This document shows positions 32,714-44,847 of a DNA stretch of 64,000 nucleotides, piece by piece. A model generated the notes under the pieces. The model had not been told where the DNA came from. It worked only from the letters and a program-made list of their open reading frames with translations, and made no database searches. The DNA is taken from positions 768 through 64,767 of the forward strand of contig RXIC02000016.1 of the NCBI GenBank assembly GCA_003952965.2, read 5' to 3'. This DNA is from Morella rubra (lineage: Eukaryota; Streptophyta; Magnoliopsida; Fagales; Myricaceae). The position numbers and the translations under genes are program-made. The stretch's first letter is position 1; each line of letters opens with the position of its first letter.

Positions 32714-33931
32714 TCACAAAGAATTATTAGGACAATAAAATCTGTATCCCTTGGAATTTTCTGGATAGCCAATAAAATAGCCACTTATAGTTCGAGGGTC
32801 CAACTTTTTCTCTTGTGGGTTATACACTCTAGCTTCTGCATTGCAACCCCATATGTGCAAATGACCTAAACTAGGTTTTCTACTTGTCCATAATTCAAAG
32901 GGTGTTTTAGGGATAGCCTTAGTAGGAACCATGTTCAAGAAATATACATCAATTTTTAATGCATCACCCCACAGAGAAATTGGGAGATTGGAGTAACTAA
33001 TCATACTCCTAACCATATCCATTAATGTTCGATTCCGCCTTTCAGCAACCCCATTTTGATCAAGAGTGTCAGGCATAGTGTATTGTGCTACTATACCTTG
33101 TCCTAAAGGAATCGAGCAAATGGACCTAATTGTTGTCCTAATTCAGTGTACCTACCATAATATTCACCACCTCTATCAGACTTACAACTTTAATCTTTTT
33201 ATCAAGCTGTAATTCTACCTCTATCTTAAAAATTTTAAAAATATCCAAAGCTTGAGCTTTCTCAAACAGTAGGTAAATATATGTATAACGTGAGTAGTCT
33301 TATAAAAGTGATGAAATATTTATGGCCAGTAAAACATGGGGTCGAAAACACCCACAAATATCTGTATGTATTAGATCCAATACACTTGTACTTCTTATGG
33401 CACTTTTTTAAAACTTGTTAGTCTGTTTACCCTTATACAGTCAATACAAGTCTTAAAATCAGAAAAATCAAGAGCGGGTAAGACACCATCATTTACCAAA
33501 CTTTTAATTCCCCTTAAAGAGATGTGTCCTAATCTCCTATGCCATAAGAGAGAGGAGCTTTCATTCAAAATGCCACGTTTTTGTCCACAACTATTGACTG
33601 GATGTAAAGACAAAAGAGATAATTCAAAAGATGTATCCAGCTCTAGTTTAAATAAACCATCATCTAAAGTACCTTCTCCAATAACAATGTCGTTCAAGTA
33701 TATTTTTGCAAAAGAAGTTTCAAACATAATATTATATCCAAAAGAAACGAGTTTCGACACTGATAAAAGGTTTCTAGAAAATCCAGGTACATAAAAAGTA
33801 TTTTGTAAAAACAAGATGTGGCCAGTCTTCAAAACCAACTTGAACGTTCCAACTTTTTCCACACGTGAACGCATCTTATTACCCATTATGATACACCGTT
33901 CACTTTCAGTTGGTGTCCTTACGTTCTGCAA
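32714..33931 (-). pseudogene. copia-2 protease-end and integrase remnant
   Basis: 33395-33931 carries FYVPGFSRNLLSVSKL and the gag-pre-integrase motif LWHRRLGHISLRGIKSL. 32714-33076 carries the integrase core end (DQNGVAERRNRTLMDMV, then HLHIWGCNAEARVYNP). The piece between is frameshifted. Confidence 0.88.
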
Positions 33932-34090
33932 TTCCTACATGGCATATGTGGACAGTAGCACCAGAGTCAATCCACCATGTGTTGTGAGGAACATTTACAA
34001 AATTTGATTCATAACACACTAGAGAAAGAAATATACCTTTCTTCTCGAGCCATTTTTTATACTTAAGGCAATCATTCTTTAAATGTCTCT

Positions 34091-34830
34091 TTATTTTACA
34101 GAAGAAACACTTGATGTTCTTTTATCTATTGAATCAGTAGACTTCATCAGTTTCTTCTTTTTCATTAGAACATGATAATTAGTACTGTCTTTCTCCATAT
34201 ATCCTTTTTTCTTATGAGAGGTAAAATGGACACTTTCTTGCCTCTCTTGCTTTAATCTTTGCTCTTCGTCAACACATATGGTCAAGAGTTGATTCATAGA
34301 CCATTTATATTTATGTGTGTTATATGAAATTTTAAAAGGTGCATATTCAACAAGCAAAGAATAAAGGACAAAGTGAACAAGAAATGACTCAGACATGTCA
34401 ACTTCTAGTGATTTTAATTGGGCTGCGATATCACGTAATTCCATAATGTGTTCGCGTATGCCAATCATACCATTATACTTCTCAGAAGCAAACTTTGATA
34501 TTAGGGTGCTAGCAAGTGCCTTTTCAGAGCTCAAAAATTGTTCTTCAACTGCTTTTAAGAAATTTTTAGCAATTTTAGAATCTGGAATAGAGCCCTTATC
34601 TTTCTGGAGATATGACTTTGTATGAGTAAAAGACTAAGGCAATTAGACCACTCCCACCTCTCATACAACTTTTTCTCCTCTGGCGTACTTGATTCCGTGG
34701 GGACAGGTGGCATGTCCTCACGAAGTGCCAAATCTATATCCATACACCCCAAAGTGAAGATTATTTTATCATTTCATTCTGAAAAATTAGAACCATTCAA
34801 TAAAGGGATATGTGATACAGATTGAGACAT
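34091..34830 (-). pseudogene. copia-2 gag remnant
   Basis: Start ATG at 34830 and open in pieces: 34555-34752 (DLALREDMPPVPTESSTPEE) and 34091-34534 (AAQLKSLEVDMSESFLVHFV, the UBN2-type gag region). The zinc knuckle seen in copia-1 is lost by a frameshift at about 34120. Confidence 0.85.
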
Positions 34831-36469
34831 AACTGTAGGGAGTAAAGCTGCAAAATAATATGCTTACAATCAAAATGCATGCTATAAATCACGTAAAATT
34901 TATACTAAATTACTAACCCATATTAGTAAATTTAGTGAGAAAATTTATATATCCAATAATTAAAATTCACTCATCTTATAATAAAACTAATAGAATTGGC
35001 TATGATTGTAAAATGAATTCAAGACCTTTAGGCAACAAGATTTCAATTAAACTATCATATTCAAGCCTATTATTTCACTCCATCATGAACTTAATATAAT
35101 TGCTTCCCTTTGGGCTAGCGATTATAGTGATGTAAATGTTCAATGTCATATTAACCAAAATAAGTTAGGCAAGAATTGTATTTTAACATTATAGGATGCT
35201 TTGGCTTGTCGCTATAACATTAAAATAACAAAGCTTTACACTACAAAAAAAAAACTGGTCTTTAGCGGCAATCTTTTTAGCGGGTGTCACCAAAAACGCT
35301 ACTACAGACAACCTTTAGTGGCATTTGCGGACAAAAGCTTTGTTATTTTGATGTTATAGCGACGAGCCAAAGCCTAAACCCCAAACCCATCTAGCGGTGG
35401 TGTTTGTAGGAGCTGATAGCTGCTACAAACCCCATTTAGCTGCGATTTTTCCACAAACGCAGCTAAAAGCCTAATTTTTAGCAATGTTTATGGAAAAATG
35501 CTGCCAAAGGTGTGTACTATAACGACGGTCATTGTGACCGCCGCTATAGGTCTAGCCTTTAACAGCGTTTTTTAAAATAAACGCTGCTAGAGTGTGTACT
35601 GTAGCGGCAAGCTATAGGTCTAGCCTTTAGCAACGTTTTTTTAAATAAACGCTGCTAAAGGTGTGTACTTTAGCGGCGGTCATTGTGACACCGCTAAAGT
35701 ATGCACCTTTAGCAGCGTTTATTTTAAAAAACGCTGCTATAGGTATAAGTAAATATAATATTCTTTTTATTGATTCTAATTATTTAATGTTAATAATTAT
35801 TTTATATATTATTATATTATTTTTAATATATAATTTTATTTTATCACGTATTTGAAAAATTTTATTTTAAAGGACCTACTTAATAAAATATGAAATTAGA
35901 TGGATTGTTATGAAAATTGAAGTTGTTATATAATATATTTTAAATTATACCTATGGTTGTTATGGTAATTGCATATTTATTGACTAAATCTAAGTAGTTT
36001 AGAGAACATCTATTATCATACTCATTATGAACATATATATTGTCATACTTTGGTTAACTAGTACATATCATGTATATGATAAACACATATAGCAAATAGC
36101 ATGCTAAACCTAAATATATATATATATATATAATAAAAACATATTACTTACCGTTTACCCAAAAAGCATATATTTAATACCAAATACTAAGTATAAAGTT
36201 CAAAGTATTATTAGTACTAAGTATTAGACTATATACAAGGCATTATAATTTTAAATTATAAGTATTATATATTATTATTACCAACCTATTTTAATTAAGA
36301 TTATTAGACTAGATATAAAAATAGTGTAAAAATAATATGCTATGTATTTAATACTAAGTACTAAGATTTTTAAATACTGTTACAAATTACAAATTACTAT
36401 TATTATTGTTACAAATTACAAATTTCTAAAATCTGTTACTTTCTTCCTTGTGCTGCTCAATCGTCAAAG

Positions 36470-36864
36470 AAAATTTAAGGAATACGCCAAAAGTTTCGGC
36501 GCTCCCTCATCAAGTTTTGGCGCTCTCTCATTCTCCAATTCTCTATCTCCCAGCCATGATTCATCTCTCATCTTTTCAGTCCTTCCCGTCGATGGCTTCA
36601 TCATTCTGAGCCCAGCCACCAAAGCTTCAGCCTTTCCTCTTCGTCGAAGCTCCAAAATTTTGGGGATTTTGAGTTCCTGTACTATTAACGGTAAGCCCTA
36701 TTTCTTCTCTGCTTTATTTTCTCTTCTAAATTTTTGCTTCTAGGAATGTTGGTCCGGAGGAGGGTGGCCAAGTCCCTTCAGGCTCTTGTGGCCCATGACT
36801 TGCTCTTCTCCTTCACTCTCTTGCTTGTGCTCAAGCTTCAGAATGTCGTGCCTTATTCGTGGTG
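36470..36864 (+). pseudogene. Captured 5' end of a TMEM185/Fragile-X-F-associated-like gene
   Basis: A 5'-UTR-like segment (about 36480-36690, donor GGTAAGCC) and an intron ending in CTTCTAG at 36743 precede an ATG at 36746. It reads MLVRRRVAKSLQALVAHDLL and then a hydrophobic run to NVVPYSWW, ending at a possible donor GTTCGTAA at 36865. This matches the first coding exon of the plant 'transmembrane Fragile-X-F-associated protein' family (normally starting MSWRRV...). Later exons were not found, so it is a captured fragment inside the CACTA element. It still has an open frame and could make a short membrane peptide if transcribed. Confidence 0.8.
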
Positions 36865-37854
36865 GTTCGTAATTTTTTTTCCTTTGCTTTTGTCTGTCAA
36901 GTTTGATTTTTGTTCTGTTAGATGAATATTTACTTTGCTATTAGTTTTTCCACTGGAAAAGTGGAAGAAAAGGCAAGAGAATTTGAGTTCTTGGGACAGC
37001 TATTAGAAGTTCAAAACTTGTTTGCGCTCTCTCGATAGTGACCATTTCTCTTGTTCTTTAGTTTTTTTGGTACATTTTATATGGAGACCTGAACATACCC
37101 AATTTTATGAGTTTGTTATTTATTCTTTGGCTTCCTTGCTGGGTTCAAATTCTGTATATCAAATGTTTTCAAGAATTGAGTTGCCCATAAAAATTTCAGG
37201 TGAAGACTTGTGGGTTTTGTATAAAAATGTTAAATTTCTTATTGTTTTGTTGTAATTGCTTGCATTGACTTCATACATTTTGATGTATTTACTATTCTCT
37301 TAAAATTTCGTTTGGACTGATTGTTGCTAAAATATTGTGGAAAATATGATCTAATGTCCCGAAAAGAGCTCTGTTTCTTCATATTGGGTGTGCTAGCTTA
37401 AGTGGTAGTGGTTGTGAAGTGGTCTTTATTGCAGTTGGGTCTGTTTGGTTGCCGAGGGAGGAAGGCAAGTTTTCGTATTTATGTTTTATGTAGGTCTGAT
37501 TTTTAACCATTCAGCAAATAGGTATAGATATTACCCAGTAAGCGTAAACCTTTTTTTTTTTTGCCTTGTAATTTCTTTCATTCATGTGATAAATTATTGG
37601 TACTAGACGTGCATAAGGGGTCTTTGAGGTGGAAATTTAGGATTTTTGATGCATTTTAAGTTTTGCTTTGTGGCGTTTAAGGCTAATTTAAGACAAGTTT
37701 TGATAGTTTGGTAAGTGTAGAAAAGGTCAGTATATCGCAGGTTGAACAGAGTGAAAGAAACTAGAAATCAAAAAGTGTTCGAGGTATCATCAATGAACTA
37801 AATCAGCTGTACTAACTTTTTTTACAAGCATTATGTTTGATTGCTTGTTGGGTT

Positions 37855-38162
37855 GAAGATCAAAATTCAGAGGCATACAAGCTTCATTTAGCCAGAATTC
37901 CTGACTATTACTGGGTTGCCAAAGACGGATTAAAAATGTAAGCTGCATATATATAGGATCACCCCTAGCCTCTTTGAGCTATTGCTCTCCTATGGGATGA
38001 GATTAAGAACATACTAACTGACACTTCAATTTTGCATTGTAGAGCTTGCACTGTCAGACATGGAATCTGGCGTTCGCTGTCCAAGCAATTCTCTCTCGCA
38101 ATCTAATTGAATAGTATGGGCCAACTCTTCCAAAAGCACATGACTTTTTGAAAGCTTCACAG
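37855..38162 (+). pseudogene. Captured oxidosqualene cyclase exons
   Basis: Two adjacent exon-like pieces with intron between. 37855-37938 reads [20 protein letters not shown], then VAKDGLKM. 38043-38162, flanked by TTGCATTGTAG and GTAAGA, reads WNLAFAVQAILSRNLIE, a stop (TAG, where the family has Glu), then YGPTLPKAHDFLKASQ. Both match the central part of plant oxidosqualene cyclases (cycloartenol/beta-amyrin/lupeol synthase family), which cyclise 2,3-oxidosqualene to sterol or triterpene skeletons. The catalytic DCTAE region is absent. This is a dead captured fragment; which cyclase it came from is not decidable here. Confidence 0.85.
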
Positions 38163-38435
38163 GTAAGACTGTCAAATACCAATTACATTGCTTTGGGGGA
38201 AGTAATGCTTTGAACTTAATCGTGATGATGCTGTGAATGTCCTTCTTTCTCTACAAGTAAGAATTCAACTAATGAATTTAGTTTTGTTTTCTTCAACTAA
38301 AAAAAGTTCAAACTATGCTTGCTCGGTAGATATCCACTTCACCCTTCTGTGATTTTATTACTTTTAATATCAATTGTTTCCACAGAGTAGCAATGGTCTT
38401 AGCATCAACTTGAGTCTGTGTTGTATTTTAAGTTT

Positions 38436-38684
38436 TCAAAGCTTCCTCCATTCTGCCGAGGTCAAGGCACTAGTTGATGGTCCCCGAGATTCTTGAATGA
38501 AAGCGTAGGCTGACTTAGCTGTGAGAGTACCTTTATTATTATGGATCCATAATGGTAAGTCAGGACCAGGTCGTAGTGGGAGGGTGATATTAAGAATAGC
38601 CACAGCAGAGGTGTGATCAAACAGTTGCCTAATCAGCTGTACATTCCAAGATCTCGACTCCTCCCTTATCAGGTCTATAACCAT
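38436..38684 (-). mobile_element. LINE fragment inside the CACTA element
   Basis: On - it encodes WNVQLIRQLFDHTSAVAILN, then PDLPLWIHNNKGTLTAKSAY, the segment just before the zf-RVT domain of plant L1 elements. It is an isolated 250-bp piece in reverse orientation to the captured exons. Confidence 0.8.
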
Positions 38685-39745
38685 GTTTTATATGTTCAGG
38701 TCATACAAAACATTCACCAGTTCTGTATAGCATACTTATCTGTATGAAGAAATTGTAAAATTCTTGCTACGTGTCAATACCAATCTTATTGCTAGGACTG
38801 TAAAATGCCTCTCTGTTTATGAATTTTGGAATGTCCTTCTATGTTTATGAATTTTGGAGTGCCTCTAAAATGTCTGTATGTATTCTATATCTCTCTCTGT
38901 TGCATCTATACCACTTGGTGAAGATGATGTTGGTGCTGATGGTATACTGAAGCTGCTTTTGCTAATGCTAGGATTAAAGTTATTTTTATTTTATATTAGA
39001 AACTTGTATAGACTCTTGTGTTGTAAAACTTGTAAGACTTGGTTATTTAATCAATGATGAATTATATTTGCTTTATTATCCTTGTTCTTAGGTTTTTACA
39101 TCAATGAATTATGGTTATTAAAATAAATTTGTATTACAAATTAAAAATGCAGGTGTCTTTATAAATATAGCTATTGCAATGTTTTTTTTAAATATAAATA
39201 AAAAAAATTCAAACGCTGGGTCTATAGTGGCGTTTTCTAAAAGCTATTAAAGACTTGTAGCAGCGTTTTAGGTAAATGCTGCTAAAAAATTCAAAAAAGC
39301 GCTTCGGGTCTTTAGCGGAAGTCGTGACCGCCGCTATAGGTCAAGATTTTCACCAGCGGTCCTAAAACTGCCGCTAAAACCTATCCCAACGTGACCACTG
39401 CTAAAAAAACTCTACTAAAACCTACAGTAGCATTTTTTTTGCTTATAACAGCGGTCATCGACAGCTGCTAAAGCCTTGTTTTTTTGTAGTGTTAATGATG
39501 TATTCTACACATAAGATGCTTTGGCTTATCGTTGTGCATAAACCATATCTTTATCATGACATTTAAACCTTTAGTGGAACCTTATTCGGAAAACACATAA
39601 TAATCATATAAAAATTTAACATGTAATTTTAAATAACAAATACCGAAACTGTAAGCCAAGATAAAACTAGCAAACCACTGATTCTTGAGTCTTGACGTTG
39701 AAATAGTAAAAGATAAGAAAGTTGTCAAACCGTTTCGTAAAAGTC

Positions 39746-42700
39746 TTTTTTTTTTCTTGATAAAAGAATTAGTAAACTCAACAGGAAACAGAGTCAACTG
39801 AGACTACATCAACAGGAATTAAATCGTAACTAATGAAACCGAATAAAGAAACAGAATCAGCCCATTTAGCAAGCTTGTGAGCCATCCTGTTACGACGACG
39901 GGGTACCCAAGACAGTGAATGCTCTTTTCCAATGTTGAAAAAATCTCTAATAGTAGTCATCCACTCTTCTCTTTGCCACTCAACCACCGTAGAACAAATA
40001 AGAATATCCTGAACCAAGACAAGGCAATCACATTCAAAGAGGAGCCGTGGTTGTGGCTTCTGATCAAACAACCAAATAGCAGCTAAGAGAGCTGTAGATT
40101 CACCAACAAGGGGATCTTGCGAAAGGATACGCTCCGTATACGTTGACAGAGGGAGCCTTCATGGTCGCGAACCACTACTGACAAAACCGAGTGAGAAGAT
40201 CTCACAACAACATCACAGTTGCATTTTAGGGACCCCTAAGGGGGTGGAAGCCAACCAGGTACAGAGACCACTGACACTTCTTCCCAGGCCAAACGATGCT
40301 CATTAAAACGTCTGGGCACAAACGCAATGAGATAAAAGGGATCCGGATCAGCCTTATCATGAGACAACAGAATTTCTCAAAAACCATATTGCAACCAGCA
40401 GAATAGCAGCACTCAGAATAAATGAAGTGGCCTGCTCTTTTATAATACCAAAGTGTCTATGGGGTTGTAGGATCTAGTTGATAAAAAGAGCAAGGGACAA
40501 GGGAGGAAAAGCATCAGTGCGAATAGGCCAGGGTGCCTCTCTCCATGCCACCTTAGACATCTGACACCTCATAAAGAGGTGTTCTACAGTTTCAGGTTCC
40601 ATTTGGCATAGAGGGCAAAGATTAGCCTCAGATACACGATCACCACGAAACTGAGCAAATAACCCCCGAAGAGGCATGGCCGAATGCAAACACTTCCAAA
40701 GGAATAGTTTCAAACGGTCTTAAATTTTAAGGCTCCATAATCTATTCCAGTCTTTACCTTGTAAAGGGTGCTGATCATGCATAGACCACTGTCGAGTCTT
40801 CCAATAAGCTCCAGCAACTGAAAATTGGCCCTTCGTATCATCCAGCCAGATCCACTCATCCTCCTTTAGGGGGTTCAATTTTGGGAGGCGAGCAATAGCC
40901 TCCACTGTTCTGAGCAATATCAAGCTCCCATTCATCATTCATGAAATTAAATAGGCTCTCCACCCGAAGCTCCTCATCAATCTCTCCCACCCCAGAGCAA
41001 CACTGAACGAGGCGAAAACTAGGAAGTGTTGGTATCCAAGGGTCCAACAACACCTTAAGGCTAGCACCATTACAGGGTATGCCACAGACCCCTTTACCAA
41101 GTAAATCTCTAGCCTTCCAGATCCCCTGCCATACCCATGAGGAATTAATCTGATAAGGGGCTTAATGCAGATTCTTCAAATCCATATACTTATGTTTCCA
41201 AGCTTGCACCCATGGAGCATGAGGCTAAGAATAAAGACTCCAACCCAATTTAGCAATAAGTTCCATATTCATGTCAGTCATCAGACGAAGACCAAGACCC
41301 CCCATCTCCTTAGGATGGCATATTGCCACCCATGCCTTCAGAGTAAAATGGTGTTGCTTACGAGGGTTAAAACCCCACCAAAAATCCTTAAACATTTTAT
41401 CAAGCTCACTGCACCAAGTCTTTGGCATGAGAAAGCTTGAAATATGGTAAAGAGGTAAGGCAGAAGCAACACTTTTAATAAGAGTGGTCCTGCCCGCCTG
41501 TGATAAAACACGGCTTTTCCACCCTGCTAATCTCCCCAACACTTTATCTTTAATATCAGCAAAAGCAGGCCTCTTAGAGCAAGATAGAAATAACGAAAAG
41601 CCCAAGTACTTACTACCAACCTTCATTTCATTGAGCTGTAGCATATTCAAAATGGCAGCCTTCACTTCCCCATCTGTATTGCTACTGAACGCAACAGAGG
41701 ATTTTTTAAGACTAATGGATTGCCCAGACCACTTACAATACCGATCCATAATAACCGACAGCTCACCAGCTTTCCTGTAGTTAGCACGAAAAAACAAAAT
41801 TAAGTCATCGGCAAACATTAGATGAGAAATAGGCGTAGCATAGCGGCACACTGGCACCCCGTGAATCACTCCTAAATTTTCATATTGGCCCAATAGACGT
41901 GAAACAACCTCTAAACAAAGTATAAACAGAAATGGAGATAATGGATCTCCTTGCTGAATCCCACGCTCCGGGGTAAAATGCTCAAATGCACTACCATTCA
42001 AAAGAATAGAATAAGAAACAGTTGAAATACGTTGTTCTATCCATTTAATCCACTTGGCCGAAAATCCAAAACAACGAAGAATAGCAAGTATAAATCCCCA
42101 TTCTAATTTATCATAAGCTTTTTGCATGTCCATCTTCACTGCCATAAAACCCTTCCTCCCAATTTTATGCTTCTAGTATGGAACAATTCCTGTGCTAAAA
42201 TAGAATTCTCCTGAATTGATCGTCCTGGGATGAAAGCAGCTTGAGAAGGAGATACTAAATTGGCCATGAGAGGGTGAAGTCAATTCACTAAAATTTTGAA
42301 TATGACCTTGTAAGCCACATTAGTCAAACTAGTTGACCTATAATCTGTCACATGAATCGGGCTGTCATTTTTAGGAATCATAACTATGAAAAAATGATTG
42401 AGCTCCTGCAACAAATGATCAGTTACAAAAAATTGTTGAACCATCTTTATCAAATCATCCTTCACAAGGCTCCAATAATGTTGAAAAAATAGCCTCGTCA
42501 TGCCGTACAGGCCCGGTGCCTTATGGGCACCAATCTGAAAAAGTGTCGCTCTGATTTCCAACTCATTGGGAATGGGGAGTAAGGCCTCCTAATCAGCAGC
42601 CAAAATAGATGTACAAATGAACTCTTCCAGAACCAACGAGATTTCTTGCCTATCTGATTGGAAAGCATTCTTGAAAAAATTGACAATATAATCACCAATC

Positions 42701-43302
42701 TGGTCACGCCCTTGGAGCCATTTTCCACCAAAAGTTTTAAGAGAATCAATCATATTGCGTCTTCTCCTAATTACAGTCGAAAGATGGAAAAACCGTGTAT
42801 TTAGGTCCCTGGTAGTGAGCCAAGTAGTCCTTGATTTTTAACGCCATAAATCTTCCTCCATCTTATGGGTAAGAATTAATTCCTGCCAAATAGCCAATTC
42901 CTTTTCAGGTTGGTTAAGCTCCCCATCAATGCTCTGCAAACGATCCAATTCAGAGTCAAGCCACCAAATACGCAATTGAATCACTCCAAACTCAGTCATA
43001 TTCCACTGCTTCAACTCCTTCCAAACCAACTTAATTTTACGCATCAACCCATAAGCTGGTGAACCCCCAACATGCTTATCCCAAGCAACTTGAATCACAT
43101 TACTACACCTCTTATCTCGAATCCAAAAGGACTCAAACCAAAAAGGTTTGGTTTCACCCTGATCAGCACCACATGTATCCAACACCAAAGCCGAATGATC
43201 AGAAGAAACACGAGGCAGATGATGAACCGTAGCTCTTGGACATAGAAGGCTCCACTCAGCATTGTCCAAACTCCTATCCAAGCGTTCGCGGATAAGATGT
43301 CA
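39746..43302 (-). mobile_element. 5'-truncated L1-type LINE inserted in copia-2
   Basis: On - it runs from the end of the endonuclease domain (43281 downward: LDRSLDNAEWSLLCPRA, then RVSSDHSALVL with the SDH motif) through reverse transcriptase (41225-42145: GIQQGDPLSPFLFILC and catalytic FADD), zf-RVT (40474-40713) and RNase H (39778-40071), to a short poly(A) (T run at 39746). A 13-bp target-site duplication TTTCGTAAAAGTC lies at 39733-39745 and 43303-43315. ORF1 and most of the endonuclease are missing (5' truncation), and the frame is broken in several places. Copia-1 has the uninterrupted sequence at about 21897-21910. Confidence 0.96.
41225..42145 (-). pseudogene. LINE reverse transcriptase core
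   Basis: Longest open part of the LINE (306 codons). It shows MDMQKAYDKLEWGFI (motif A region), GIQQGDPLSPFLFILCLEVV (motif B), HLMFADDLILF (motif C, intact Asp-Asp) and KYLGFSL, then the thumb region AGWKSRVLSQAGR. The flanking parts are in other frames. Confidence 0.93.
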
Positions 43303-43817
43303 TTTCGTAAAAGTCACATAATGCAACTTTTCACAAAAGTCACCAAATGCAACGTTTACTATTCACGTCTGGCCGTGTATTACGAAAGTCATGGCAAAAC
43401 AAACTTCCTTTTTTCTTTTTTCTGCGTAAAACAAACTTCCTTTTTTTTCTGTGTAAAACAAACTTCCTTTCTTTTGAAGTTTTGTCTGTTATGGCAAAAC
43501 AAACAAAAAGAAAAGTAAAAATAAACAAACAAACTTCCTTTTCTTTTTGCATTGCTTCATTCACACATGGCAACGTTTCATAAAAAAAAGAAAAGCCTTT
43601 GCATATGTAAAAGAAAAGAAAAATAAAATGAACGGCAATTCACCTTGCAAACGAAAACGAACAATCGGGAGAAGTTTGTCACAGATTTTCAAAAAGTATG
43701 CAATACTTTTGCCAAACAGTTTCTCGTTTGCGTTTCATTTCCTTGTTGCATCAGACCGTATATTTTTTGAATAATCACGAGATAACAAATCTCATTACAC
43801 CTAGCTTTGATACCAAA

Positions 43818-44218
43818 TGTAAGAACAAAAATGGATCAATACTAATCTTGAGTCATAAGATCCATTGATACTTAAACATGCAGCGTAAAACTTTGAAGAA
43901 TTGACAAAGATGATCATTTTGAAGAGAAAACGTTCTTTATGCGTTAATAATGAGATGGAGTCTCTCAAGCATTATTTATACACTTTTCTCCATAGACCAA
44001 CAGTCACAACTCTTCATAGCAGACTAACATCACAACTCTTTATGAATCATTATTAACCAAAAGACATGTCTCCTCCTATCAAGGAATTAAATAAATAACG
44101 ATTCTTTTAAGCCCATTAAATCCATACTTTATATCAGGACCCTTAAGCCCAAAACTCAAAGCCCAAATACACTTGTCAAATGTGGTCCACATATGGTCCA
44201 CTAAAAGTGGTTCCAATA
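43818..44218 (-). repeat. copia-2 5' LTR
   Basis: 401 bp; the outer terminal CA/TG is mutated to TA at 44217-44218. The primer-binding site lies just inside (about 43804-43817). Confidence 0.93.
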
Positions 44219-44320
44219 TAGTCTGGAATGACTATATTGTACATTTGTGTTGTTTTAGTTGTAGTTTATATTCCACCCTTCTTGGCACAATGAAATCATA
44301 AGTGTGGATGGTTAATATAA

Positions 44321-44736
44321 GGGTTAAATACACTTTGTCCCCCTTATCTTTGAAGTGATTTACACTTTGCACCCTGATGTTTTATTTTTGACACATTAGA
44401 CCATTTATCTTCAACATTTTTGCAATGTGGACCCCGTACCCGATTTGGCAGTCTAAATTGAAGGATTTCGTCAACACGTGACCGGTCGACCGCTACATAA
44501 ACTGGTCAACCGCTACATGAACCGGTCGACCGCTGCATGTTACCTTTGTAGAGGTCGATGTAGTAGTCGACCGGCTCACGTGTTGATGAAATCCGTCAAT
44601 TTAGACGGCCAAATTGGATACAGGGTCCACATTGCAAAAATGTTGAAGATAAGGGGTCCAATGTGTCAAAAATAAAACATCGGGGTGCAAAGTGTAAATC
44701 ACCCCAAAGACAAAGGGGGCAAAGTGTATTTAACCC
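44321..44736. mobile_element. MULE-type MITE with internal 20-bp tandem repeats
   Basis: 416 bp, bounded by inverted repeats GGGTTAAATACACTTTG / CAAAGTGTATTTAACCC. Most of the two arms pair with each other. A 9-bp target-site duplication TTAATATAA lies at 44312-44320 and 44737-44745, which fits Mutator-like elements. The centre holds three tandem 20-mers (44481-44540) of the type ACCGGTCGACCGCTACATRA. The RLP copy 1 block has the empty site at about 22832. No transposase. Confidence 0.92.
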
Positions 44737-44847
44737 TTAATATAATATAGTTGGACCAAAATCTATAGACTTAAGCATTCTCTCTTAATTTTGGATTGAG
44801 TTAGAACCCTGACTTGCGTTTATGTTTAAACATGCAAATAAAACTTA

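Larger units (their letters stand above)
35239..39491. mobile_element. Non-autonomous CACTA transposon with captured host-gene exons
   Basis: Ends are CACTACAAAAAAA at 35239 and its complement TTTTTTTGTAGTG ending at 39491. Target-site duplication TTA at 35236-35238 and 39492-39494. Copia-1 has the empty site (AAAGCTTTAATGATG at about 21655), which proves the boundaries. Sub-terminal regions (35260-35745 and 39220-39480) hold many short direct and inverted units built on GCAGCGTTT/AACGCTGCTAAAG and GCGGTCATTGTGAC, typical of CACTA elements. Length 4,253 bp. I found no transposase. The interior holds pieces of at least two plant genes and a LINE fragment, listed separately. Confidence 0.95.
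29966..44218 (-). mobile_element. Complete but dead Ty1/copia element (copia-2) with two nested insertions
   Basis: Reads on -. LTRs are at 43818-44218 (5') and 29966-30362 (3'). The primer-binding site next to the 5' LTR reads TTTGGTATCAAAGC on -, one base from the initiator-tRNA-Met site. The purine-rich tract AAGTGGGAGAA abuts the 3' LTR. Target-site duplication is TAGTT (29961-29965) / TAGTC (44219-44223). Order of coding remnants: gag, integrase, reverse transcriptase, RNase H, that is Ty1/copia. Removing the nested CACTA element and LINE leaves about 6.4 kb. Frameshifts and a changed catalytic motif make it inactive. By eye the two LTRs differ at roughly a tenth of positions, so the insertion is old. 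Confidence 0.96.

Noticed and set aside
35239-39491. Transposase gene in the CACTA element
   Set aside because: No frame longer than about 130 codons and no transposase-like motif. The open frames are accounted for by captured exons, a LINE piece or AT-rich chance frames.
44478-44675. 65-codon open frame in the MITE as a gene
   Set aside because: It is made of the tandem and inverted repeats of a non-coding element and has no protein-like features.
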